A stretch of 6,418 nt of DNA. Origin: Thalassolituus sp. (GTDB taxonomy: Bacteria; Pseudomonadota; Gammaproteobacteria; Pseudomonadales; Oceanobacteraceae). Positions 1-6,204 of the stretch are shown piece after piece. The notes beneath the pieces were generated by a model, which was not told the DNA's origin, did no database searches, and saw only the letters and a list, made by a program, of their open reading frames with translations. Both the position numbers and the translations under genes were made by a program. Location: NCBI GenBank assembly GCA_029212275.1, contig JARGOI010000145.1, forward strand, positions 1 to 6,418. The letters are read 5' to 3'. Each line of letters starts with the position of its first letter. Within the stretch, counting starts at the first letter, position 1.

Positions 1-256
1 TCCAGCTGGAAAATAACAACAACAAAGTAATGACTAATGAGATTAATGAGCCAATTTGGAACATGGCTAAATTGAGTGCAGCTGGATTGATTAGTGTTTG
101 GCTTAGAGCAACGGCATGAAATCCCACACCGATGAGACATGAGCCTAACACCGTCCAACGTGCAATCGGCGCATTATTGACCACACTGCGCCACTGTCGA
201 AACGCCGCTACGAGGTAAAAAACAGCGGCCAAAATCGCCGTAACAATGCTTATCAT
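1..256 (-). CDS. ypjD: YpjD-like inner-membrane protein, CcsA/cytochrome c assembly family (5' part only)
   Basis: An open frame runs leftward from an ATG at 256-254 to the window edge, giving 85 codons without a stop; the 3' part lies outside. A Shine-Dalgarno GAGGAA on the minus strand (267-262) sits 5 bases before the ATG and supports this start. The visible protein is almost all membrane: hydrophobic segments at about residues 1-19, 34-54 and 63-85, separated by short polar stretches (RQWRS near 20-24). The central GVGFHAVAL resembles the second helix of YpjD proteins, which belong to the CcsA/CcmC-like membrane family. A divergent ypjD beside ffh is a common arrangement in gammaproteobacteria, and much of the identification rests on that position. 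The exact function of YpjD is not settled, and haem handling is only suggested by family resemblance. No clear promoter was found on this strand. Confidence 0.72.
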   Translation of the reverse strand, partial: MISIVTAILAAVFYLVAAFRQWRSVVNNAPIARWTVLGSCLIGVGFHAVALSQTLINPAALNLAMFQIGSLISLVITLLLLFSSW

Positions 257-366
257 GCAACTTCCTCAAAATCGAACGAGCAGTGTCGCATAAGGTAGGA
301 ATCCTGAAAAGCACACTCGCATCAGAAGATTAACAAATCTGCCACCATAAACATCGTGCGCAATAC

Positions 367-395
367 TTGGGACTGACCCGTCATCACGCTATACT
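367..395 (+). promoter_or_regulatory. Predicted sigma70-type promoter for ffh
   Basis: A -35-like TTGGGA (367-372) and a -10-like TATACT (390-395) are separated by 17 bases, the optimal spacing. Transcription would begin near 402, leaving a leader of about 30 bases before the ffh ATG at 431. A weak ribosome-binding stretch lies between them (AGG at 416-418, GAG at 421-423). The site sits in the divergent gap between ypjD and ffh. It was identified by consensus only. Confidence 0.6.
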
Positions 396-430
396 AATCA
401 CCATTATTTATATCTAGGCAGAGTTATCCG

Positions 431-1813
431 ATGTTTGAAAGCCTTACCGACCGACTCAGTGGCGCCCTAAAAGGGATTACTGGCCAAGCCAAACTGACCG
501 AAGACAACATTAAAGGCACCTTGCGCGAAGTGCGCATGGCGCTGCTTGAGGCCGATGTTGCCTTGCCCGTAGTGAAAACTTTTATTGATCAAGTAAAAGA
601 GCGAGCGATTGGCACCGAAGTACTTAAAACCCTAAATCCTGGTCAAGTCTTCCTGAAAATCGTTCATGAAGAATTACAGGCAGTGATGGGCAACGCCAAT
701 GAAAAGCTAAATTTATCCACGCAACCGCCAGCGGTCGTGTTGATGGCCGGTTTGCAAGGTGCGGGTAAAACCACCACGGTCGCCAAGCTGGCTAAGTTTC
801 TGATTGAACGTGAACACAAAAAAGTGATGGTGGTCTCCGCAGACGTCTATCGTCCTGCCGCCATCAAGCAGTTGGAAACTTTAGCGAAAGAGGTTGGTGC
901 AACATTTTGCCCATCTTCGAGTGATCAAAAACCCTTAACTATTGCCCAAGGCGCCATTGATTCTGCGCGCCGCGGTGGCTTCGATGTGCTATTGGTGGAT
1001 ACGGCCGGTCGTTTAAGCGTTGATGATGCCATGATGGCGGAAATTCAGCAGCTGCATGCCGGCATAAAACCCATTGAAACCTTGTTCGTGGTAGACGCCA
1101 TGACAGGTCAGGATGCAGCGAATACTGCCAAAGCGTTCAACGAAGCGTTGCCTTTGACCGGTGTGATTTTGACCAAAGCCGATGGCGATGCCCGTGGCGG
1201 TGCTGCTTTGTCAGTGCGTCAGATTACCGGTAAACCTATTAAGTTTATGGGTATGGGCGAGAAAACGGATGCGCTCGAACCTTTCCACCCCGAACGTGTA
1301 GCATCGCGTATCTTAGATTTGGGTGACGTGCTCACCCTGATCGAAGAAGCTGAACGCAAAATTGATAAAAGCAAAGCCGATAAGCTAGCGAAGAAATTAA
1401 AAACTGGCAAAGGTTTTGATCTGGAAGATTTCCTCGATCAAATTCAGCAAATGAAGAATATGGGTGGTTTGACGGGGATGCTCGATAAATTACCCGGCAT
1501 GGGGAATCTCGGTGCCATGGCAAAACAGACGACAGCGGCAGAAGGTCAATTTAAGCAGATGGAATCCATCATCTTTTCTATGACTCGTGATGAGCGTCGT
1601 TTCCCGGATAAAATTAATGGTTCGCGTAAAAAGCGCATCGCCAATGGTTCGGGCACGCAAATACAAGATATCAATCGCTTGTTAAAACAACACAAGCAAA
1701 TGCAGAAAATGATGAAGAAAGTCTCCGGCAAAGGTGGCATGCAAAAGATGATGCGCGCCCTTGGCGGCGGTGGTGGAATGCCGCCCGGTGGTATGCCTCC
1801 GATGATGCGTTAA
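431..1813 (+). CDS. ffh: Signal recognition particle protein Ffh (SRP54 homologue)
   Basis: This GTPase binds 4.5S RNA to form the bacterial signal recognition particle. It captures hydrophobic signal sequences on ribosomes and delivers them to the membrane through FtsY. The 460 residues match the family's usual length. The order is a helical N domain (about 1-88), a Ras-like G domain (about 100-295) and a methionine-rich M domain (about 330-435). Visible GTPase motifs are GLQGAGKTT (107-115), DVYRPAA (138-144), DTAGR (190-194) and TKADGDARGG (248-257). The M domain has Met-rich stretches for signal binding (341-364) and the SRKKRIANGSGT segment (398-409) of the RNA-binding helix-turn-helix. 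The tail is rich in Gly, Met and Pro. The ATG at 431 gives the standard MFESLTDRLS start. No terminator follows, so some transcripts may continue into yjbQ. Nothing is missing; it should be functional. Confidence 0.98.
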   Translation: MFESLTDRLSGALKGITGQAKLTEDNIKGTLREVRMALLEADVALPVVKTFIDQVKERAIGTEVLKTLNPGQVFLKIVHEELQAVMGNANEKLNLSTQPPAVVLMAGLQGAGKTTTVAKLAKFLIEREHKKVMVVSADVYRPAAIKQLETLAKEVGATFCPSSSDQKPLTIAQGAIDSARRGGFDVLLVDTAGRLSVDDAMMAEIQQLHAGIKPIETLFVVDAMTGQDAANTAKAFNEALPLTGVILTKADGDARGGAALSVRQITGKPIKFMGMGEKTDALEPFHPERVASRILDLGDVLTLIEEAERKIDKSKADKLAKKLKTGKGFDLEDFLDQIQQMKNMGGLTGMLDKLPGMGNLGAMAKQTTAAEGQFKQMESIIFSMTRDERRFPDKINGSRKKRIANGSGTQIQDINRLLKQHKQMQKMMKKVSGKGGMQKMMRALGGGGGMPPGGMPPMMR

Positions 1814-1948
1814 TGCGCCAACCCTAAAATTGTTTCCTTCGTTAAAATTAGTCTTACCTTCTGCTGTCGAATAAAGGCATAGAGGGTAGGCTAGTTCTTC
1901 TATTTATTTCCTGCAATGTTTGCTTTCATATAACAAAAAGGAGCCGAT

Positions 1949-2374
1949 ATGTGGACTCAACGATCCTTGATGTTACGCTCAAAATCAAAAGGCTTCCACT
2001 TAATTACTGCGGAAGTAGAAAAAGAACTGAAGGATGTGATTGGCACGGTTCGTTGTGGTTTATTGCACGTATTTATCCAGCATACATCTGCAGCATTAAC
2101 TCTCAACGAGAATGCAGATGAGACGGTACGACAAGATTTTGAAAGCGTATTCAATGTTCTGGTACCCGAAAATCAATCTTATTATCAGCATAATGATGAA
2201 GGTCCGGATGATTTGCCGGCGCATATAAAAGCAAGTTTGTTAGGTGCATCGGTGACAATACCTATTCAAGATGGCCGCTTAGCCTTAGGCACATGGCAGG
2301 GTATATATTTGTGTGAATTGCGCCAACATGGTGGGGCAAGGAAATTGCTGATAACCTTGCAAGGTGAGACGTAA
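1949..2374 (+). CDS. yjbQ: YjbQ family protein (UPF0047), secondary thiamin-phosphate synthase
   Basis: This 141-residue protein has the full set of UPF0047/YjbQ marks: HTSAAL (45-50) followed by NEN (53-55), the block HNDEGPDDLPAH (81-92) with its paired histidines, and GTWQGIYLCE (114-123) near the end. Family members are small, about 130-145 residues, and form compact trimers with clustered conserved histidines. E. coli YjbQ has been linked to weak thiamin phosphate synthase activity that can compensate for loss of ThiE, but its main physiological role is not settled. The protein has no signal peptide and should be cytoplasmic. The ATG at 1949 is well supported by AAGGAG (1938-1943) 5 bases upstream. 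The 135-base gap after ffh shows neither a strong terminator nor a convincing promoter, so read-through from ffh is plausible. No thiamin gene or thiamin riboswitch is visible nearby. Confidence 0.93.
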   Translation: MWTQRSLMLRSKSKGFHLITAEVEKELKDVIGTVRCGLLHVFIQHTSAALTLNENADETVRQDFESVFNVLVPENQSYYQHNDEGPDDLPAHIKASLLGASVTIPIQDGRLALGTWQGIYLCELRQHGGARKLLITLQGET

Positions 2375-2431
2375 GGCAGCAATATGCCATAACCGGTAAT
2401 AATTTTGTGCCTTGGCGAGTCTAATAATTGA

Positions 2432-2461
2432 TTGACCCTGCCAGAAAAACCTTCTTATACT
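2432..2461 (+). promoter_or_regulatory. Predicted sigma70-type promoter for kbp/lysM
   Basis: A -35-like TTGACC (2432-2437) and a -10-like TATACT (2456-2461) are 18 bases apart, between yjbQ and the kbp start at 2500. The predicted start of transcription, near 2468, gives a leader of about 30 bases. That leader contains AGGAAG (2488-2493), 6 bases before the ATG. Of the candidate promoters here it matches the -35 consensus best. Confidence 0.6.
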
Positions 2462-2499
2462 CCGGATCGATTTAAACATTAATGAATAGGAAGTAACTC

Positions 2500-2952
2500 A
2501 TGGGAATGTTTTCTTTTATAAAAGAAGCAGGTGCGAAAATCTTTGGCACGTCTTCGGCAAATGCCAGTGACGAGTCGGTAGCAAAAGTTAAAGCCCATCT
2601 AGAGCAGTATCAATTTGGTGTTGAAGGATTTGATGTCGTTGTTGAAGATGGCAAAGCGACTCTAACAGGCACTGTTGCGGACGCTGCAACCAAAGAAAAA
2701 ATTATTTTGGTGGTTGGTAACTTAGACGGTATCGGCGAAGTCGATGATCAAATGACGATTTCAGAGCAAGCAGAAGCAGCGCCTGAGCCTCGTTTTTACA
2801 CAGTTAAATCTGGTGATAACTTGTCTAAAATTGCTAAAGAATTTTATGGTTCTGCAAACAAATATCCTGTTATTTTTGAAGCGAACAAGCCAATGCTGAC
2901 TCATCCTGATAAAATTTATCCAGGACAAACGCTGCGTATTCCTGCCGAATGA
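2500..2952 (+). CDS. kbp: Potassium-binding protein Kbp (YgaU/LysM; BON plus LysM domains)
   Basis: The 150 residues closely match E. coli Kbp (YgaU, 149 residues) end to end. Visible shared landmarks are the MGMFSFIKEAG start, GKATLTG (51-57), VVGNLDGIGEVDDQ (71-84), FYTVKSGD (99-106), FEANKPML (126-133) and PDKIYPGQTLRIP (136-148). A BON domain spans about 24-88 and a LysM domain about 99-148, joined by a short acidic, Ala/Pro-containing linker (89-97). E. coli Kbp is a soluble cytoplasmic K+ sensor that compacts on binding potassium and supports growth in high K+; that role is assumed here by orthology. No signal peptide is present, so the LysM domain is unlikely to act on the cell wall. 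The gene has its own promoter, ribosome site and terminator and is probably transcribed alone. It is often annotated as LysM peptidoglycan-binding protein. Confidence 0.93.
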   Translation: MGMFSFIKEAGAKIFGTSSANASDESVAKVKAHLEQYQFGVEGFDVVVEDGKATLTGTVADAATKEKIILVVGNLDGIGEVDDQMTISEQAEAAPEPRFYTVKSGDNLSKIAKEFYGSANKYPVIFEANKPMLTHPDKIYPGQTLRIPAE

Positions 2953-2970
2953 TTTGACGGCACGATTTAG

Positions 2971-2995
2971 AAAAGCCTCCATGGAGGCTTTTTTT
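2971..2995 (+). terminator. Intrinsic terminator after kbp
   Basis: A perfect inverted repeat, AAAAGCCTCC (2971-2980) and GGAGGCTTTT (2983-2992), is separated by only AT, so the closing CC/GG pairs probably open into the loop. A run of seven T (2989-2995) follows the GC-rich part. It begins 18 bases after the kbp stop codon and separates kbp from the next gene. The left arm has only four A, so action on the opposite strand would be weak. Confidence 0.93.
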
Positions 2996-3098
2996 ATACC
3001 TTATGCTTTTCGTTAAGACGGCCCTGATTTTTTTCAACCCTTTTTCATCTCACTTGTTACCCTAAGACCTCGTAAGAAATATAACGCTGGATATAAAC

Positions 3099-3602
3099 AT
3101 GACCTTAAGAAAAATTGATAAGCTAGAGTATAAACAGCGCCTAAGCCGTATTCAGTGGGTTTTGGTGGCGGCTTTATTTGCTATCTCTCTGTCATTGGCA
3201 GAGTTATACCGTTATCTTTTAGTTGGTGGAGAATCTAACGCTTGGCTCAATGCCGCAGGAGTCCTCACGGCCGCATTGTTATGCAGTTTGGTGCTGTATT
3301 TGGGTCGAAATCATTCATGCATGAGCGACATCGTCTATATCTGGCGGCTAAAGCAGGCGCTTAATAAAATCTATCGTCGCTCTAAAAAAATTGACGCAGG
3401 CATCGCCAAAGATCAACCCGACGCTATACGAATCCGTTATTTCAGTTTGCATGCTTCTGCTTACGTTTATCAGCTTGAAGACAATACCTTGACCATGCCG
3501 GAATTGAATGAACAAATAGATGAGTTAAATCAGCAGATTTCGCGTTTGGGGATGATGGTCTCCATTGATGACTACAACTCAGAGTTGTTGGAACAACTGT
3601 AA
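3099..3602 (+). CDS. DUF3087-like two-TM inner-membrane protein of unknown function
   Basis: The 167-residue protein has a short basic N terminus (about 1-18), two hydrophobic helices at about 20-41 and 49-69, and a mainly polar C-terminal part of about 95 residues. That part has a basic stretch (83-98: RLKQALNKIYRRSKK) and a probable coiled or helical segment rich in Asp, Glu, Leu and Gln (133-151). The layout, and a motif close to VYIWRLKQAL (79-88) after the second helix, match my recollection of DUF3087, a gammaproteobacterial family of unknown function. By the positive-inside rule both ends should face the cytoplasm. The ATG at 3099 has no clear Shine-Dalgarno; a -10-like TATAAC (3080-3085) lies so close that a very short leader is possible. 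The next gene begins 9 bases after the stop, so the two are probably co-transcribed. No catalytic motif was seen. Confidence 0.82.
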   Translation: MTLRKIDKLEYKQRLSRIQWVLVAALFAISLSLAELYRYLLVGGESNAWLNAAGVLTAALLCSLVLYLGRNHSCMSDIVYIWRLKQALNKIYRRSKKIDAGIAKDQPDAIRIRYFSLHASAYVYQLEDNTLTMPELNEQIDELNQQISRLGMMVSIDDYNSELLEQL

Positions 3603-3611
3603 GAGGTTTCT

Positions 3612-4022
3612 ATGTCCAAAGTTTTGCAAGGCAGCTGTTTGTGCGGTTCCGTGGCTTATGAAGTTAAGGGCCAAGCAAAGGCGTTTTATCATTGTCATTG
3701 TGGTCGTTGCCGCAAAGCTAATGGCAGTGGTCACGCGAGTAATATTCTTGTATCTCCGGAGTCTTATCAATGGACCCGTGGAGAAGAACTGATTCGTATG
3801 TATAAAGTGCCCGAAGCTGAGCGCTTTGCGAATTTCTTTTGCAGTCTCTGTGGTAGTCCATTACCCAAGGTGCGAGAAGAGCAGGGTGTTGTCGTGATTC
3901 AGGCCGGTACGCTAGATACGATTCCGGAAATAACGCCAGAAGCGCATATTTTTTGGGATTCCCGAGCAGAGTGGGAATGCGAGAACGTTTCTTTGCCTAC
4001 GTTTGAAAAGTATCCAAACTGA
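3612..4022 (+). CDS. GFA/CENP-V family zinc-binding protein
   Basis: The protein has 136 residues. Its spaced cysteines are those of the GFA (glutathione-dependent formaldehyde-activating enzyme, CENP-V) fold: CLC at 9-11, CHCGRC at 28-33 and CSLC at 77-80. C9, C11, C28, C30, C33, C77 and C80 make up the complete set of ligands expected for the two zinc sites. Further family marks are GSCLCGSVAYEV near the start, and QAGTLD (97-102) and HIFWDSRAEW (112-121) near the end. The founding enzyme was reported to speed the condensation of formaldehyde with glutathione, but most relatives have no proven reaction and that function should not be assumed. The protein is probably cytoplasmic. AAGAGG (3601-3606) overlaps the previous gene's stop codon and lies 5 bases before the ATG, which supports translational coupling to the DUF3087-like gene. 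No formaldehyde dehydrogenase gene is visible in the window. Confidence 0.92.
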   Translation: MSKVLQGSCLCGSVAYEVKGQAKAFYHCHCGRCRKANGSGHASNILVSPESYQWTRGEELIRMYKVPEAERFANFFCSLCGSPLPKVREEQGVVVIQAGTLDTIPEITPEAHIFWDSRAEWECENVSLPTFEKYPN

Positions 4023-4146
4023 TAGCAGCAATGCGTATATGGGTTGGTAAAAATCTACTCTTAGATTCCTGATAATGGGAATTAGGGTGCTTGGTTGATT
4101 GATTTTTTAAACTGAGCAATGAGTCGTAAAACGCATTGGTCAACAG

Positions 4147-4224
4147 ATGCAGCCCGAGTTCAAAACCTGTAAACTATGCGCCTTGAAGTTTTTAACGACA
4201 GCTTTCTCTACGATAAAGTTTTAA
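4147..4224 (+). other. Weak candidate leader ORF (25 codons) upstream of thrC
   Basis: An ATG at 4147 opens a 25-codon frame ending in TAA at 4222-4224, 27 bases before the thrC ATG. It would encode a peptide starting MQPEFKTCK and ending TTAFSTIKF, with four Thr codons and one Thr-Ile pair in its second half. Threonine operons in enterobacteria use Thr/Ile-rich leader peptides for attenuation, so the position is suggestive. Against it, there is no good ribosome-binding site, the Thr/Ile density is well below that of ThrL, and no clear terminator hairpin precedes the T run at 4242-4247. It is probably a chance frame. Confidence 0.14.
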
Positions 4225-4227
4225 CGA
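4186..4227 (+). repeat. Near-perfect direct repeat upstream of thrC
   Basis: AAGTTTTTAACGA (4186-4198) recurs as AAGTTTTAACGA (4216-4227), differing by one T, with starts 30 bases apart. Thirty bases is close to three turns of DNA, so two copies could be read by a protein on one face of the helix. The pair lies 25-66 bases upstream of thrC, where a promoter or operator would be expected. No known regulator site is recognised, and the repeat is AT-rich, so chance is possible. The rest of the 229-base gap between the GFA gene and thrC shows no strong promoter, terminator or RNA gene. Confidence 0.4.
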
Positions 4228-4251
4228 TTATCAGCATTTGGGTTTTTTGCC

Positions 4252-5658
4252 ATGATGAAATACATCTCGACCCGCGGTAACGCGCCGGAATTAAGTTTTG
4301 AAGACGTACTACTTACCGGTCTTGCCAGCGATGGTGGCCTTTACGTTCCCAAAGATGTTCCGACCTTCTCATTAGAAGAAATCAGTTCATGGCGTGATCT
4401 TCCTTATGCCGAATTAGCACATAAGGTCATTTACCCGTTTGTCGAAGGCTCGGTTGATGCCGATGCTTTGCAAAAAATGATCAACGAAGTCTACAAAGGT
4501 TTCGGTCATAAGGCCGTTGCTCCGTTACAGCAGTTGGATAACAACGAGTACGTGCTAGAGCTTTTTCATGGGCCTACCTTGGCATTTAAAGACTTCGCTT
4601 TGCAATTGCTCGGACGTTTGTTGGATTACATTTTAGAACGCCGTAATGAGAAAGTCGTCATCATGGGTGCGACGTCTGGTGATACCGGGTCTGCCGCGAT
4701 TGAAGGCACCAAGGCTTGTCGCAATGTCGATATTTTCATTCTGCATCCACATAATAAAGTGTCCGAAGTACAGCGTCGCCAAATGACCACTGTTAGCGGC
4801 GACAATATCTTTAATATTGCGATTGAAGGTAATTTTGACCAAGCTCAAGATATGGTTAAGGCCAGCTTTGGAGACCAAAGTTTTTTGCGTGGTGAGCGCA
4901 AACTGGTCGCGGTGAACAGCATCAACTGGGCACGTATCATGTCCCAGATTGTTTATTACTTTTATTCCAGCCTGAATTTGGGTGGGCCATTGCGTCCGAT
5001 CTCTTATTCTGTGCCTACCGGTAATTTCGGCGATATATTTGCGGGTTACATGGCAAAGAAAATGGGCTTACCGATTGAGCAGTTGATCATTGCGACAAAT
5101 AGCAATGATGTACTACATCGCCTGATGAGTAAAAATCAATACGAAGTCCGCCCATTAAAGCATACCCTTACGCCGTCGATGGACATTGCTGTGTCGAGTA
5201 ATTTCGAGCGTCTGTTGTTTGATTTATACGATCAAAATGGTGTTGAACTGGCAGCACTAATGACTAAGATGAACGCACGTGATGATATCGTGTCGTTAAG
5301 TGAAGATCGCCTAGCCAAGGCGCGTGAGATTTTTGATAGCTATGCTGTGGATGAGCACGCGACCATCGATACGATGAAACAAGTCTTCGCTGAGACTGGA
5401 TATTTACTCGATCCGCATACCGCCATTGGGGTAAAAGCCGCATGTGAATGTCGCCGTAATATGAAAACACCGATGATCACATTGGGCACTGCACATCCTG
5501 TGAAGTTTGAAGATGCAGTGAAGCGAGCTGGGTTTGATATGCCTGAACTTCCTCATCATTTGAGCGATCTGATGACTCGTGAAGAACGCATGGATGTTTT
5601 GCCTGCAGATATTGATATGGTTCAACAATTCATCGCAGAAAAAACATTTGCACAGTAA
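4252..5658 (+). CDS. thrC: Threonine synthase ThrC
   Basis: This PLP enzyme converts O-phospho-L-homoserine to L-threonine, the last step of threonine synthesis in the cytoplasm. The 468 residues fit the longer bacterial/fungal class of ThrC. An N-terminal cap (about 1-85) contains ELSFEDVLLTGLASDGGLYVP, in two adjoining parts ELSFEDVLLTG and LASDGGLYVP (13-33). HGPTLAFKDFALQ (106-118) carries the likely PLP-binding Lys113. GATSGDTGSAA (139-149) and PTGNFGD (255-261) are the conserved glycine-rich cofactor and substrate loops, and DPHTAIG (387-393) is also typical. Two adjacent ATGs could start it; the second (4255) gives MKYISTRG, the form usual in pseudomonads, and may be the real start. 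Neither has a recognisable Shine-Dalgarno: the preceding bases are GGG, six T and GCC. The usual partner hom (homoserine dehydrogenase) is not directly upstream. A strong terminator follows. Confidence 0.97.
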   Translation: MMKYISTRGNAPELSFEDVLLTGLASDGGLYVPKDVPTFSLEEISSWRDLPYAELAHKVIYPFVEGSVDADALQKMINEVYKGFGHKAVAPLQQLDNNEYVLELFHGPTLAFKDFALQLLGRLLDYILERRNEKVVIMGATSGDTGSAAIEGTKACRNVDIFILHPHNKVSEVQRRQMTTVSGDNIFNIAIEGNFDQAQDMVKASFGDQSFLRGERKLVAVNSINWARIMSQIVYYFYSSLNLGGPLRPISYSVPTGNFGDIFAGYMAKKMGLPIEQLIIATNSNDVLHRLMSKNQYEVRPLKHTLTPSMDIAVSSNFERLLFDLYDQNGVELAALMTKMNARDDIVSLSEDRLAKAREIFDSYAVDEHATIDTMKQVFAETGYLLDPHTAIGVKAACECRRNMKTPMITLGTAHPVKFEDAVKRAGFDMPELPHHLSDLMTREERMDVLPADIDMVQQFIAEKTFAQ

Positions 5659-5673
5659 AATCATATAGCCTCT

Positions 5674-5699
5674 AAAACCACCCTATGGGTGGTTTTTTT
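5674..5699 (+). terminator. Intrinsic terminator after thrC
   Basis: A perfect 10-base stem, AAAACCACCC (5674-5683) with GGGTGGTTTT (5687-5696), has a three-base TAT loop and leads into seven T (5693-5699). It starts 15 bases after the thrC stop and ends 37 bases before the next gene's ATG. It should isolate thrC from the following unit. Confidence 0.95.
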
Positions 5700-5736
5700 G
5701 TGGCATTCTGTTCGACCATTGGATAAATGTAACGCT

Positions 5737-6204
5737 ATGGAATTTCAAACACTTGATGAGTACCCACAAGGCTGGATATTTCGCCATCGTGAACTGCCGC
5801 TTGCTGAGGCTGTCTTAGCGGATATTCATCCATTGTCAGAAGCAGCAGCGATGCAATTTTGGAAGCAAAATATTAGTAAGGAAGCAACTCATGCCAGTCA
5901 TTTTTTAGGCGATGATTGGCCGTCTCGTAATGGTATTTGGCAACCCAAAGAAGACTGGCAAACCTGCTGGGAATCCGAAGACATGGCACTTCCCGAGTCC
6001 CTTAACTTTGCTGATTGGGCACCCAATACGATGGTGTTTTTTTGTTATGACCATCACCATGTTATTCAAACAACTTGGGCTACATTTAAACAAAGCTGGA
6101 AGAATTTTTTGTTTTACGACGATGAACCGATTCTTATCGGTAAAAAGCGCTCCCAAGTGGCACGATTTCATTCAAATGGGTTTTACGAGGTAGGTGAAAA
6201 ATAA
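5737..6204 (+). CDS. DUF2947-like Trp-rich protein of unknown function
   Basis: From the ATG at 5737 the protein has 155 residues and begins MEFQTLDEYPQGWIF. An upstream in-frame GTG (5689) is rejected because it lies inside the thrC terminator stem. The start has only a weak ribosome site (GGA at 5721-5723, spaced 13 bases), so expression may be low. The protein is soluble-looking, with no signal peptide or membrane helix, and holds nine tryptophans (13, 42, 61, 68, 74, 78, 94, 114, 121). The pattern WIFRH near the start, W-x5-W-x3-WESED in the middle (68-82) and TTWATFKQSWKNFLFYDD (112-129) late resembles my recollection of DUF2947, known mainly from Vibrio and other marine gammaproteobacteria and without an assigned function. 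No catalytic or metal-binding signature is obvious, although DHHH (105-108) is notable. The stop codon overlaps the next gene's ATG by one base, which implies co-translation. Confidence 0.82.
   Translation: MEFQTLDEYPQGWIFRHRELPLAEAVLADIHPLSEAAAMQFWKQNISKEATHASHFLGDDWPSRNGIWQPKEDWQTCWESEDMALPESLNFADWAPNTMVFFCYDHHHVIQTTWATFKQSWKNFLFYDDEPILIGKKRSQVARFHSNGFYEVGEK
6192..6197 (+). promoter_or_regulatory. Ribosome-binding site that favours the 6204 start
   Basis: AGGTGA lies 6 bases before the ATG at 6204, inside the 3' end of the preceding gene. The alternative ATG at 6252 has only a GGA (6237-6239) spaced 12 bases away. Spacing therefore favours the upstream start, whereas signal-peptide length favours the downstream one. 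Confidence 0.5.

Noticed and set aside
1747..1810. Gly/Met/Pro-rich low-complexity tail of Ffh as an oddity
   Set aside because: Met- and Gly-rich C-terminal tails are common in bacterial Ffh proteins, and the reading frame is intact.
1929..1934. -10-like TATAAC just before yjbQ
   Set aside because: Transcription would start inside the good ribosome-binding site at 1938-1943 and there is no matching -35 element, so it cannot be the main promoter of a normally translated message.
2373..2414. Inverted repeat AAGGCA / TGCCTT after yjbQ as a terminator
   Set aside because: The arms are only 6 bases with a 30-base loop and no T run follows, so it does not look like an intrinsic terminator.
3565..3792. 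75-residue plus-strand frame across the DUF3087-GFA junction
   Set aside because: It overlaps both real genes in another frame. The cysteine-pattern GFA frame is clearly the coding one.
4031..4072. 13-codon frame with three consecutive Leu codons downstream of the GFA gene, as a leader peptide
   Set aside because: It has no ribosome site and is far from thrC. Leu codons make no sense for threonine control, and the hairpin AATCTA/TAGATT there lacks a T run.
4633..4878. 81-residue minus-strand frame inside thrC
   Set aside because: It is antisense to a strongly conserved part of ThrC, so it is a shadow of that gene.
5689..5736. GTG start extending the DUF2947-like protein by 16 residues
   Set aside because: The GTG lies inside the stem of the thrC terminator and the added residues do not look like the family's N terminus. 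The ATG at 5737 gives a natural start.
5912..6193. 93-residue plus-strand frame inside the DUF2947-like gene
   Set aside because: It overlaps a recognisable protein in another frame, lacks a ribosome site and shows no family features.
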